Below, piece after piece: positions 1 to 12,046 of a stretch of 64,000 nucleotides of DNA. The stretch lies in NCBI RefSeq assembly GCF_051020765.1, contig NC_134936.1, positions 1 to 64,000 of the forward strand, in the 5' to 3' direction. Origin of the DNA: Lasioglossum baleicum (taxonomy: Eukaryota; Arthropoda; Insecta; Hymenoptera; Halictidae). The notes under the pieces are model-generated. The model made no database searches. It saw only the letters and a program-made list of their open reading frames with translations, and had not been told where the DNA came from. Positions within the stretch are counted from its first letter, which is position 1. Every line of letters starts with the position of its first letter. Both the position numbers and the translations under genes were made by a program.

Positions 1-670
1 TGTCAGATTCCACGTTTCTTCGTTTCAGAAGTGTATTTCTGTGCGGAATCGCTGTTTCCCGTGCTAGATCCGTGCATTTGCATGCAAACATGCAAAATGG
101 CCCAGAAACTCCGATTCGGCAAGCACGATCACGATTTATTCGTGCTTATGTCAGATTCCACGATTCTTCGTTTCAGAAGTGTATTTCTGTGCCGAATCGC
201 TGTTTCGCGTGCTAGATCAGTGCATTTGCATGCAAATATGCGAAATTGGCACAGAAGCTCCGATTCGGCAAGCACTATAACGATTTAATCCAGCTTATAT
301 CAGATTCGACGATTCATCGTTTCAGAAGTGTATTTCTGTGCGGAATCGCTGTTTCGCGTGCTAGATCAATGCATTTGCATGCAAATATGCGAAATTGGCA
401 CAGAAACTCCAATTCGGCAAGCACGATCACGATTTATACAAGCTTATGTCAGATTCGCCGATTCATCGTTTCAGAAGTGTATTTCTGTGCGGAATCGCTG
501 TTTCGCGTGCTAGATCAGTGCATTTGCATGCAAATATGCGAAATTGGCACAGAAACTCCAATTCGGCAAGCACATTCACGATTTATACGAGCTTATGTCA
601 GATTCGACGATTCATCCTTTCAGAAGTGTATTTCTGTGCGGAATCGCTGTTTCGCGTGCTAGATCAGTGC

Positions 671-684
671 ATTTGAATGCAAAT
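671..684. other. Palindrome variant class B (one arm broken)
   Basis: The site reads ATTTGAATGCAAAT. The right-hand octamer ATGCAAAT is kept and the left arm is lost. It is almost always followed by ATGCAAAATGG instead of ATGCGAAATTGG, making the unit 148 bp, so the two changes travel together as one haplotype. The site is one A shorter than the palindromic Oct element ATTTGAAATGCAAAT known from animal enhancers; that resemblance may be chance. Confidence 0.75.
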
Positions 685-967
685 ATGCAAAATGGCACAG
701 AAACTCCGATTCGGCAAGCACGATCACGATTTATTCGAGCTTATGTCAGATTCCACGTTTCTTCGTTTCAGATGTGTATTTCGGTGCGGAATCGCTGTTT
801 CGCGTGCAAGATCAGTACATTTGCATGGAAATATGCGAAATTTTCACAGAAACTCCGATTCGGCAAGCACTATAACGATTTTTTCGAGCTTATGTCAGAT
901 TCGACGATTCATCGTTTCAGAAGTGTATTTCTGTGCGGAATCGCTGTTTCGCGTGCTAGATCAATGC

Positions 968-981
968 ATTTGCAAGCAAAT
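968..981. other. Palindrome variant class E
   Basis: The site reads ATTTGCAAGCAAAT, with one changed base that breaks the dyad and one octamer. It is linked to AGATCAATGC just upstream. The haplotype recurs near 3,199, 5,133, 12,866, 17,769, 22,678, 37,250, 39,926, 44,239 and 58,970, always inside family A, B or E blocks. Confidence 0.7.
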
Positions 982-1265
982 ATGCGAAATTGGCACAGAA
1001 ACTCCAATTCGGCAAGCACGATCACGATTTATTCGAGCTTATGTCAGATTCGACGATTCGTCGTTTCAGAAGTGTATTTCTGTGCGGAATCGCTGTTTCC
1101 CGTGCTAGATCAGTGCATTTGCATGCAAATATGCGAAATTGGCACAGAAACTCCAATTCGGCAAGCACAATCACGATTTATACGAGCTTATGTCAGATTC
1201 GACGATTCATCGTTTCAGATGTGTATTTCGGTGCGGAATCGCTGTTAAGCGTGCTAGATCAGTAC

Positions 1266-1279
1266 ACATGCATGCAGAT
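1266..1279. other. Palindrome variant class C (both octamers lost, CATGCATG present)
   Basis: The aligned 14 bases read ACATGCATGCAGAT. Both octamers are gone but a new 8-bp palindrome, CATGCATG (1267-1274), is created. This class follows a CTGTTAAGCGTGCTAG segment and is followed by GGCACTGGAACTCC, so it is a distinct unit haplotype. A close relative has CATATGCATGCAG (for example 4388-4400). Confidence 0.75.
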
Positions 1280-1695
1280 ATGCGAAATTGGCACTGGAAC
1301 TCCGATCGGCAAGCACGATCACGATTTATACGAGCTTATGTCAGATTCGCCGATTCATCGTTTCAGAAGTGTATTTCTGTGCGGAATCGCTGTTTCGCCT
1401 GCTAGATCAGTGCATTTGAATGCAAATATGCAAAATGGCACACAAACTCCGATTCGGCAAGCACGATCACGATTTATTCGAGCTTATGTCAGATTCCACG
1501 ATTCTTAGTTTCAGATGTGTTTTTCGGTGCGGAATCGCTGTTTCGCGTGCAAGATCAGTGCATTTGCATGCAATTATGCGAAATTTTCACAGAAACTCCG
1601 ATTCGGCAAGCACTATCACGATTTATACCAGCTTATGTCAGATTCGCCGATTCATCGTTTCAGAAGTGTATTTCTGTGCGGAATCGCTGTTTCGC

Positions 1696-1844
1696 GTGCT
1701 AGATCAGTGCATTTGCATGCAAATATGCGAAATTGGCACAGAAACTCCGATTCGGCAAGCACTATAACGATTTAATCGAGCTTATGTCAGATTCCACGTT
1801 TCTTCGTTTCAGAAGTGTATTTCTGTGCGGAATCGCTGTTTCGC
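1696..1844 (+). repeat. Example 149-bp monomer (intact palindrome)
   Basis: One full unit given as a reference register, starting at GTGCTAGATC. In order it holds the single plus-strand stop triplet (TAG, unit positions 5-7), the palindrome (16-29), the GCGAAATTGGCACAG segment (32-46), CTCCGATTCGGCAAGCAC (50-67), a variable block (68-83, here CTATAACGATTTAATC type), CTTATGTCAGATTC (86-99), the second variable block (100-111), CAGAAGTGTATTTCTG (115-130) and GCGGAATCGCTGTTTCGC (132-149). The palindrome contains a GCATGC hexamer, and most units also have two GATC sites. Confidence 0.95.
1711..1724. other. 14-bp perfect palindrome, class A (example site)
   Basis: ATTTGCATGCAAAT equals its own reverse complement and recurs once in most units at unit positions 16-29. 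It contains the octamer ATGCAAAT on both strands, overlapping by two bases. In animals that octamer is the classical POU-domain binding sequence. The core CATGCA is also the RY element bound by plant B3-domain factors. Which reading applies depends on a taxon I cannot determine, so protein binding is inference. The same dyad could extrude as a short hairpin. Confidence 0.8.
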
Positions 1845-2273
1845 GTGCTAGATCAGTGCATTTGCATGCAAATATGCGAAATTGGCACAGAAACTCCAAT
1901 TCGGCAAGCACATTCACGATTTATACGAGCTTATGTCAGATTCGACGATTCATCCTTTCAGAAGTGTATTTCTGTGCGGAATCGCTGTTTCGCGTGCTAG
2001 ATCAGTGCATTTGCATGCAAATATGCGAAATTGGCACAGAAACTCCGATTCGGCGAGCACGATCACGATTTATTCGAGCTTATGACAGATTCGGCGATTC
2101 GTCGTTTCAGAAGTGTATTTCTGTGCGGAATCGCTGTTTCGCGTGCTAGATCAGTGCATTTGCATGCCAATATGCGAAATTGGCACAGAAACTCCAATTC
2201 GGCAAGTACATTCACGATTTATACGAGCTTATGTCAGATTCCACGTTTCTTCGTTTCAGATGTGTATTTCGGT

Positions 2274-4467
2274 GCGGAATCGCTGTTTCGCGTGCAAGAT
2301 CAGTGCATTTGCATGCAAATATGCGAAATTTTCACAGAAACTCCGATTCGGCAAGCACTATAACGATTTTTTCGAGCTTATGTCAGATTCGACGATTCAT
2401 CGTTTCAGAAGTGTATTTCTGTGCGGAATCGCTGTTTCGCGTGCTAGATCAGTGCATTTGTATGCAAATATGCGAAATTGGCAGAGAAACTCCAATTCGG
2501 CAAACGCGATCACGATTTATTCGAGCTTATGTCAGATTCGACGATTCGTCGTTTCAGAAGTGTATTTCTGTGCCGAATCGCTGTTTCGCGTGCTAGATCA
2601 GTGCATTTGCATGCAAATATGCGAAATTGGCACAGAAACTCCGATTCGGCAAGCACTATAACGATTTAATCCAGCTTATATCAGATTCGACGATTCATCG
2701 TTTCAGAAGTGTATTTCTGTGCGGAATCGCTGCTTCGCGTGCTAGATCAGTGCATTTGCATGCAAATATGCGAAATTGGCACAGAAACTCCAATTCGGCA
2801 AGCACGATCACGATTTATACGAGCTTATGTCAGATGCGACGATTTATCCTTTCAGAAGTGTATTTCTGTGCGGAATCGCTGTTTCGCGTGTTAGATCAGT
2901 GCATTTGAATGCAAATATGCAAAATGGCACAGAAACTCCGATTCGGCAAGCACGATCACGATTTATTCGAGCTTATGTCAGATTCCACGTTTGTTCGTTT
3001 CAGATGTGTATTTCGGTGCGGAATCGCTGTTTCGCGTGCAAGATCAGTACATTTGCATGCAAATATGCGAAATTTTCACAGAAACTCCGATTCGGCAAGC
3101 ACTATAACGATTTAATCGAGCTTATGTCAGATTCGACGATTCATCGTTTCAGAAGTGTATTTCTGTGCGGAATCGCTGTTTCGCGTGCTAGATCAATGCA
3201 TTTGCAAGCAAATATGCGAAATTGGCACAGAAACTCCAATTCGGCAAGCACGATCACGATTTATTCGAGCTTATGTCAGATTCGACGATTCGTCGTTTCA
3301 GAAGTGTATTTCTGTGCGGAATTGCTGTTTCCCGTGCTAGATCAGTGCATTTGCATGCAAATATGCGAAATTGGCACAGAAACTCCAATTCGGCAAGCAC
3401 AATCACGATTTATACGAGCTTATGTCAGATTCGACGATTCATCGTTTCAGATGTGTATTTCGATGCGGAATCGCTGTTAAGCGTGCTAGATCAGTACACA
3501 TGCATGCAGATATGCGAAATTGGCACTGGAACTCCGATCGGCAAGCACGATCACGATTTATACGAGCTTATGTCAGATTCGCCGATTCATCGTTTCAGAA
3601 GTGTATTTCTGTGCGGAATCGCTGTTTTGCGTGCTAGATCAGTGCATTTGAATGCAAATATGCAAAATGGCACACAAACTCCGATTCTTCAAGCACGATC
3701 ACGATTTATTCGAGCTTATGTCAGATTCCACGATTCTTCGTTTCAGATGTGTATTTCGGTGCGGAATCGCTGTTTCGCTTGCAATATCAGTGCATTTGCA
3801 TGCAAATATGCGAAATTTTCACAGAAACTCCGATTCGGCAAGCACTATCACGATTTATACGAGCTTATGTCAGATTCGACGATTCATCGTTTCAGAAGTG
3901 TATTTCTGTGCGGAATCGCTGTTTCGCGTGCTAGATCAGTGCATTTGTATGCAAATATGCGAAATTGGCAGAGAAACTCCAATTCGGCAAACGCGATCAC
4001 GATTTATTCGAGCTTATGTTAGATTCGACGATTCGTCGTTTCAGAAGTGTATTTCTGTGCGGAATCGCTGTTTCCCGTGCTAGATCAGTGCATTTGCATG
4101 CAAACATGCAAAATGGCCCAGAAACTCCGATTCGGCAAGCACGATCACGATTTATTCGTGCTTATGTCAGATTCTACGATTCTTCGTTTCAGAAGTGTAT
4201 TTCTGTGCCGAATCGCTGTTTCGCGTGCTAGATCAGTGCATTTGCATGCAAATATGCGAAATTGGCACAGAAGCTCCGATTCGGCAAGCACTATAACGAT
4301 TTAATCCAGCTTATATCAGATTCGACGATTCATCGTTTCAGAAGTGTATTTCTGTGCGGAATCGCTGTTAAGCGTGCTAGATCAGTACATATGCATGCAG
4401 ATATACGAAATTGGCACTGGAACTCCGATTCGGCAAGCACGATCACGATTTATACGAGCTTATGTCA
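2274..4467 (+). repeat. Block B, copy 1
   Basis: This block matches 5,842 onward at offset 3,568 (24 units) and 9,853 onward at offset 7,579. It contains class D units with CAAACGCGATCAC, a unit with GGAATCGCTGCTTCGC, a unit with CTCCGATTCTTCAAGC, and one with ATGGCCCAGAAAC. Relative to copy 2, the region 2,627-4,260 appears to differ at only one base (A versus C in CTTATGTCAG/CTTCTGTCAG). Beyond about 4,365 it follows copy 3 rather than copy 2. Confidence 0.85.
2456..2469. other. Palindrome variant class D
   Basis: The site reads ATTTGTATGCAAAT: one octamer intact, the other with a single substitution. It is linked to GGCAGAGAAACTCC and CAAACGCGATCAC downstream. The class recurs wherever block families B, K and S occur, for example near 6,024, 10,035 and 55,700. 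Confidence 0.7.
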
Positions 4468-4469
4468 GA

Positions 4470-5600
4470 TTCGACGATTCATCGTTTCAGAAGTGTATTT
4501 CTGTGCGGAATCGCTGTTTCGCGTGCTAGATCAGTGCATTTGCATGCAAATATGCGAAATTGGCACAGAAACTCCAATTCGGCAAGCACATTCACGATTT
4601 ATACGAGCTTATGTCAGATTCGACGATTCATCCTTTCAGAAGTGTATTTCTGTGCGGAATCGCTGTTTCGCGTGCTAGATCAGTGCATTTGCATGCAAAT
4701 ATGCGAAATTGGCACAGAAACTCCGATTCGGCGAGCACGATCACGATTTATTCGAGCTTATGACAGATTCGGCGATTCGTCGTTTCAGAAGTGTATTTCT
4801 GTGCGGAATCGCTGTTTCGCGTGTTAGATCAGTGCATTTGAATGCAAATATGCAAAATGGCACAGAAACTCCGATTCGGCAAGCACGATCACGATTTATT
4901 CGAGCTTATGTCAGATTCCACGTTTCTTCGTTTCAGATGTGTATTTCGGTGCGGAATCGCTGTTTCGCGTGCAAGATCAGTACATTTGCATGCAAATATG
5001 CGAAATTTTCACAGAAACTCCGATTCGGCAAGCACTATAACGATTTTTTCGAGCTTATGTCAGATTCGACGATTCATCGTTTCAGAAGTGTATTTCTGTG
5101 CGGAATCGCTGTTTCGCGTGCTAGATCAATGCATTTGCAAGCAAATATGCGAAATTGGCACAGAAACTCCAATTCGGCAAGCACGATCACGATTTATTCG
5201 AGCTTATGTCAGATTCGACGATTCGTCGTTTCAGAAGTGTATTTCTGTGCGGAATCGCTGTTTCCCGTGCTAGATCAGTGCATTCGCATGCAAATATGCG
5301 AAATTGGCACAGAAACTCCAATTCGGCAAGCACAATCACGATTTATACGAGCTTATGTCAGATTCGACGATTCATCGTTTCAGATGTGTATTTCGGTGCG
5401 GAATCGCTGTTAAGCGTGCTAGATCAGTACACATGCATGCAGATATGCGAAATTGGCACTGGAACTCCGATCGGCAAGCACGATCACGATTTATACGAGC
5501 TTATGTCAGATTCGCCGATTCATCGTTTCAGAAGTGTATTTCTGTGCGGAATCGCTGTTTCGCGTGCTAGATCAGTGCATTTGAATGCAAATATGCAAAA
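4470..5600 (+). repeat. Block E-like segment, 5-kb copy
   Basis: Unit order matches 12,198-13,328 at a constant offset of 7,728 (52 units). One private change was seen: CATTCGCATG near 5,284 for CATTTGCATG, which breaks the palindrome in this unit. Confidence 0.8.
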
Positions 5601-7932
5601 TGGCACACAAACTCCAATTCGGCAAGCACAATCACGATTTATACGAGCTTATGTCAGATTCGACGATTCATCGTTTCAGATGTGTATTTCGGTGCGGAAT
5701 CGCTGTTAAGCGTGCTAGATCAGTACACATGCATGCAGATATGCGAAATTGGCACTGGAACTCCGATCGGCAAGCACGATCACGATTTATACGAGCTTAT
5801 GTCAGATTCGCCGATTCATCGTTTCAGAAGTGTATTTCTGTGCGGAATCGCTGTTTCGCGTGCAAGATCAGTGCATTTGCATGCAAATATGCGAAATTTT
5901 CACAGAAACTCCGATTCGGCAAGCACTATAACGATTTTTTCGAGCTTATGTCAGATTCGACGATTCATCGTTTCAGAAGTGTATTTCTGTGCGGAATCGC
6001 TGTTTCGCGTGCTAGATCAGTGCATTTGTATGCAAATATGCGAAATTGGCAGAGAAACTCCAATTCGGCAAACGCGATCACGATTTATTCGAGCTTATGT
6101 CAGATTCGACGATTCGTCGTTTCAGAAGTGTATTTCTGTGCCGAATCGCTGTTTCGCGTGCTAGATCAGTGCATTTGCATGCAAATATGCGAAATTGGCA
6201 CAGAAACTCCGATTCGGCAAGCACTATAACGATTTAATCCAGCTTATATCAGATTCGACGATTCATCGTTTCAGAAGTGTATTTCTGTGCGGAATCGCTG
6301 CTTCGCGTGCTAGATCAGTGCATTTGCATGCAAATATGCGAAATTGGCACAGAAACTCCAATTCGGCAAGCACGATCACGATTTATACGAGCTTATGTCA
6401 GATGCGACGATTTATCCTTTCAGAAGTGTATTTCTGTGCGGAATCGCTGTTTCGCGTGTTAGATCAGTGCATTTGAATGCAAATATGCAAAATGGCACAG
6501 AAACTCCGATTCGGCAAGCACGATCACGATTTATTCGAGCTTATGTCAGATTCCACGTTTGTTCGTTTCAGATGTGTATTTCGGTGCGGAATCGCTGTTT
6601 CGCGTGCAAGATCAGTACATTTGCATGCAAATATGCGAAATTTTCACAGAAACTCCGATTCGGCAAGCACTATAACGATTTAATCGAGCTTCTGTCAGAT
6701 TCGACGATTCATCGTTTCAGAAGTGTATTTCTGTGCGGAATCGCTGTTTCGCGTGCTAGATCAATGCATTTGCAAGCAAATATGCGAAATTGGCACAGAA
6801 ACTCCAATTCGGCAAGCACGATCACGATTTATTCGAGCTTATGTCAGATTCGACGATTCGTCGTTTCAGAAGTGTATTTCTGTGCGGAATTGCTGTTTCC
6901 CGTGCTAGATCAGTGCATTTGCATGCAAATATGCGAAATTGGCACAGAAACTCCAATTCGGCAAGCACAATCACGATTTATACGAGCTTATGTCAGATTC
7001 GACGATTCATCGTTTCAGATGTGTATTTCGATGCGGAATCGCTGTTAAGCGTGCTAGATCAGTACACATGCATGCAGATATGCGAAATTGGCACTGGAAC
7101 TCCGATCGGCAAGCACGATCACGATTTATACGAGCTTATGTCAGATTCGCCGATTCATCGTTTCAGAAGTGTATTTCTGTGCGGAATCGCTGTTTTGCGT
7201 GCTAGATCAGTGCATTTGAATGCAAATATGCAAAATGGCACACAAACTCCGATTCTTCAAGCACGATCACGATTTATTCGAGCTTATGTCAGATTCCACG
7301 ATTCTTCGTTTCAGATGTGTATTTCGGTGCGGAATCGCTGTTTCGCTTGCAATATCAGTGCATTTGCATGCAAATATGCGAAATTTTCACAGAAACTCCG
7401 ATTCGGCAAGCACTATCACGATTTATACGAGCTTATGTCAGATTCGACGATTCATCGTTTCAGAAGTGTATTTCTGTGCGGAATCGCTGTTTCGCGTGCT
7501 AGATCAGTGCATTTGTATGCAAATATGCGAAATTGGCAGAGAAACTCCAATTCGGCAAACGCGATCACGATTTATTCGAGCTTATGTTAGATTCGACGAT
7601 TCGTCGTTTCAGAAGTGTATTTCTGTGCGGAATCGCTGTTTCCCGTGCTAGATCAGTGCATTTGCATGCAAACATGCAAAATGGCCCAGAAACTCCGATT
7701 CGGCAAGCACGATCACGATTTATTCGTGCTTATGTCAGATTCTACGATTCTTCGTTTCAGAAGTGTATTTCTGTGCCGAATCGCTGTTTCGCGTGCTAGA
7801 TCAGTGCATTTGCATGCAAATATGCGAAATTGGCACAGAAGCTCCGATTCGGCAAGCACTATAACGATTTAATCCAGCTTATATCAGATTCGACGATTCA
7901 TCGTTTCAGAAGTGTATTTCTGTGCGGAATCG
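5348..7932 (+). repeat. Block B, copy 2
   Basis: This block matches 9,359-11,943 at offset 4,011 (27 units) over about 2.6 kb, and matches copy 1 from 5,842. Private changes are rare: CTTCTGTCAG near 6,690 here, and CATGCGTGCAG near 9,741 in copy 3. Its left part contains a 2-unit repeat, 5,304 onward repeated at 5,600 onward (296 bp). Confidence 0.85.
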
Positions 7933-8835
7933 CTGTTTCGCGTGCTAGATCAGTGCATTTGCATGCAAATATGCGAAATTGGCACAGAAACTCCAATTCG
8001 GCAAGCACATTCACGATTTATACGAGCTTATGTCAGATTCGACGATTCATCCATTCAGAAGTGTATTTCTGTGCGGAATCGCTGTTTCGCGTGCTAGATC
8101 AGTGCATTTGCATGCAAATATGCGAAATTGGCACAGAAACTCCGATTCGGCGAGCACGATCACGATTTATTCGAGCTTATGACAGATTCGGCGATTCGTC
8201 GTTTCAGAAGTGTATTTCTGTGCGGAATCGCTGTTTCGCGTGTTAGATCAGTGCATTTGAATGCAAATATGCAAAATGGCACAGAAACTCCGATTCGGCA
8301 AGCACGATCACGATTTATTCGAGCTTATGTCAGATTCGACGATTCATCGTTTCAGATGTGTATTTCGGTGCGGAATCGCTGTTAAGCGTGCTAGATCAGT
8401 ACACATGCATGCAGATATGCGAAATTGGCACTGGAACTCCGATCGGCAAGCACGATCACGATTTATACGAGCTTATGTCAGATTCGCCGATTCATCGTTT
8501 CAGAAGTGTATTTCTGTGCGGAATCGCTGTTTCGCGTGCTAGATCAGTGCATTTGAATGCAAATATGCAAAATGGCACACAAACTCCAATTCGGCAAGCA
8601 CAATCACGATTTATACGAGCTTATGTCAGATTCGACGATTCATCGTTTCAGATGTGTATTTCGGTGCGGAATCGCTGTTAAGCGTGCTAGATCAGTACAC
8701 ATGCGTGCAGATATGCGAAATTGGCACTGGAACTCCGATCGGCAAGCACGATCACGATTTATACGAGCTTATGTCAGATTCGCCGATTCATCGTTTCAGA
8801 AGTGTATTTCTGTGCGGAATCGCTGTTTCGCGTGC
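7876..8835 (+). repeat. 7-unit duplication, left copy
   Basis: The same sequence recurs 1,039 bp (7 units) downstream. Both copies share the otherwise rare change CATCCATTCAG (about 8,049 and 9,088) and the same CATGCGTGCAG unit. I saw no difference between them, so the duplication is probably recent. Confidence 0.85.
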
Positions 8836-8914
8836 TAGATCAGTGCATTTGCATGCAAATATGCGAAATTGGCACAGAAACTCCGATTCGGCCAGCACTA
8901 TAACGATTTAATCG

Positions 8915-9874
8915 AGCTTATATCAGATTCGACGATTCATCGTTTCAGAAGTGTATTTCTGTGCGGAATCGCTGTTTCGCGTGCTAGATCAGTGCATTTG
9001 CATGCAAATATGCGAAATTGGCACAGAAACTCCAATTCGGCAAGCACATTCACGATTTATACGAGCTTATGTCAGATTCGACGATTCATCCATTCAGAAG
9101 TGTATTTCTGTGCGGAATCGCTGTTTCGCGTGCTAGATCAGTGCATTTGCATGCAAATATGCGAAATTGGCACAGAAACTCCGATTCGGCGAGCACGATC
9201 ACGATTTATTCGAGCTTATGACAGATTCGGCGATTCGTCGTTTCAGAAGTGTATTTCTGTGCGGAATCGCTGTTTCGCGTGTTAGATCAGTGCATTTGAA
9301 TGCAAATATGCAAAATGGCACAGAAACTCCGATTCGGCAAGCACGATCACGATTTATTCGAGCTTATGTCAGATTCGACGATTCATCGTTTCAGATGTGT
9401 ATTTCGGTGCGGAATCGCTGTTAAGCGTGCTAGATCAGTACACATGCATGCAGATATGCGAAATTGGCACTGGAACTCCGATCGGCAAGCACGATCACGA
9501 TTTATACGAGCTTATGTCAGATTCGCCGATTCATCGTTTCAGAAGTGTATTTCTGTGCGGAATCGCTGTTTCGCGTGCTAGATCAGTGCATTTGAATGCA
9601 AATATGCAAAATGGCACACAAACTCCAATTCGGCAAGCACAATCACGATTTATACGAGCTTATGTCAGATTCGACGATTCATCGTTTCAGATGTGTATTT
9701 CGGTGCGGAATCGCTGTTAAGCGTGCTAGATCAGTACACATGCGTGCAGATATGCGAAATTGGCACTGGAACTCCGATCGGCAAGCACGATCACGATTTA
9801 TACGAGCTTATGTCAGATTCGCCGATTCATCGTTTCAGAAGTGTATTTCTGTGCGGAATCGCTGTTTCGCGTGC
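8915..9874 (+). repeat. 7-unit duplication, right copy
   Basis: This is the partner of 7,876-8,835 at offset 1,039. Homology starts just after a CCAGC/CGAGC difference and stops at the CTAGATC/CAAGATC difference near 9,875, where the sequence switches to block B. Inside each copy a smaller 2-unit repeat of 296 bp is visible (8,276 and 8,572; 9,315 and 9,611). Confidence 0.85.
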
Positions 9875-12046
9875 AAGATCAGTGCATTTGCATGCAAATA
9901 TGCGAAATTTTCACAGAAACTCCGATTCGGCAAGCACTATAACGATTTTTTCGAGCTTATGTCAGATTCGACGATTCATCGTTTCAGAAGTGTATTTCTG
10001 TGCGGAATCGCTGTTTCGCGTGCTAGATCAGTGCATTTGTATGCAAATATGCGAAATTGGCAGAGAAACTCCAATTCGGCAAACGCGATCACGATTTATT
10101 CGAGCTTATGTCAGATTCGACGATTCGTCGTTTCAGAAGTGTATTTCTGTGCCGAATCGCTGTTTCGCGTGCTAGATCAGTGCATTTGCATGCAAATATG
10201 CGAAATTGGCACAGAAACTCCGATTCGGCAAGCACTATAACGATTTAATCCAGCTTATATCAGATTCGACGATTCATCGTTTCAGAAGTGTATTTCTGTG
10301 CGGAATCGCTGCTTCGCGTGCTAGATCAGTGCATTTGCATGCAAATATGCGAAATTGGCACAGAAACTCCAATTCGGCAAGCACGATCACGATTTATACG
10401 AGCTTATGTCAGATGCGACGATTTATCCTTTCAGAAGTGTATTTCTGTGCGGAATCGCTGTTTCGCGTGTTAGATCAGTGCATTTGAATGCAAATATGCA
10501 AAATGGCACAGAAACTCCGATTCGGCAAGCACGATCACGATTTATTCGAGCTTATGTCAGATTCCACGTTTGTTCGTTTCAGATGTGTATTTCGGTGCGG
10601 AATCGCTGTTTCGCGTGCAAGATCAGTACATTTGCATGCAAATATGCGAAATTTTCACAGAAACTCCGATTCGGCAAGCACTATAACGATTTAATCGAGC
10701 TTATGTCAGATTCGACGATTCATCGTTTCAGAAGTGTATTTCTGTGCGGAATCGCTGTTTCGCGTGCTAGATCAATGCATTTGCAAGCAAATATGCGAAA
10801 TTGGCACAGAAACTCCAATTCGGCAAGCACGATCACGATTTATTCGAGCTTATGTCAGATTCGACGATTCGTCGTTTCAGAAGTGTATTTCTGTGCGGAA
10901 TTGCTGTTTCCCGTGCTAGATCAGTGCATTTGCATGCAAATATGCGAAATTGGCACAGAAACTCCAATTCGGCAAGCACAATCACGATTTATACGAGCTT
11001 ATGTCAGATTCGACGATTCATCGTTTCAGATGTGTATTTCGATGCGGAATCGCTGTTAAGCGTGCTAGATCAGTACACATGCATGCAGATATGCGAAATT
11101 GGCACTGGAACTCCGATCGGCAAGCACGATCACGATTTATACGAGCTTATGTCAGATTCGCCGATTCATCGTTTCAGAAGTGTATTTCTGTGCGGAATCG
11201 CTGTTTTGCGTGCTAGATCAGTGCATTTGAATGCAAATATGCAAAATGGCACACAAACTCCGATTCTTCAAGCACGATCACGATTTATTCGAGCTTATGT
11301 CAGATTCCACGATTCTTCGTTTCAGATGTGTATTTCGGTGCGGAATCGCTGTTTCGCTTGCAATATCAGTGCATTTGCATGCAAATATGCGAAATTTTCA
11401 CAGAAACTCCGATTCGGCAAGCACTATCACGATTTATACGAGCTTATGTCAGATTCGACGATTCATCGTTTCAGAAGTGTATTTCTGTGCGGAATCGCTG
11501 TTTCGCGTGCTAGATCAGTGCATTTGTATGCAAATATGCGAAATTGGCAGAGAAACTCCAATTCGGCAAACGCGATCACGATTTATTCGAGCTTATGTTA
11601 GATTCGACGATTCGTCGTTTCAGAAGTGTATTTCTGTGCGGAATCGCTGTTTCCCGTGCTAGATCAGTGCATTTGCATGCAAACATGCAAAATGGCCCAG
11701 AAACTCCGATTCGGCAAGCACGATCACGATTTATTCGTGCTTATGTCAGATTCTACGATTCTTCGTTTCAGAAGTGTATTTCTGTGCCGAATCGCTGTTT
11801 CGCGTGCTAGATCAGTGCATTTGCATGCAAATATGCGAAATTGGCACAGAAGCTCCGATTCGGCAAGCACTATAACGATTTAATCCAGCTTATATCAGAT
11901 TCGACGATTCATCGTTTCAGAAGTGTATTTCTGTGCGGAATCGCTGTTAAGCGTGCTAGATCAGTACATATGCATGCAGATATACGAAATTGGCACTGGA
12001 ACTCCGATTCGGCAAGCACGATCACGATTTATACGAGCTTATGTCA
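9359..12046 (+). repeat. Block B, copy 3
   Basis: This is the partner of 5,348-7,932 (offset 4,011) and, beyond 11,943, of copy 1 (offset 7,579). The right-hand switch occurs at CTGTTTCGC versus CTGTTAAGC. A single copy matching two partners in different parts suggests conversion or exchange between existing copies. Confidence 0.85.

Larger units (their letters stand above)
22..3690 (+). repeat. Block A, left copy
   Basis: This stretch matches 16,674 onwards. The offset is 16,652 up to about base 500 and 16,801 afterwards, because the right copy has one extra monomer (17,196-17,344). The order of variant units is the same throughout. Shared private markers include a HindIII-type AAGCTT at 440-445, matched at 17,092-17,097. 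Differences seen are scattered single bases, such as C at 71 and the C/G difference at CAATTCGG/CAATTCCG. Near 3,105 the left copy has GATTTAATCG where the right has GATTTTTTCG. Confidence 0.85.

Noticed and set aside
115..200. TTTCAG followed by AAG read as a splice acceptor
   Set aside because: The string occurs in nearly every unit with no matching donor or coding context; it is part of the repeat consensus.
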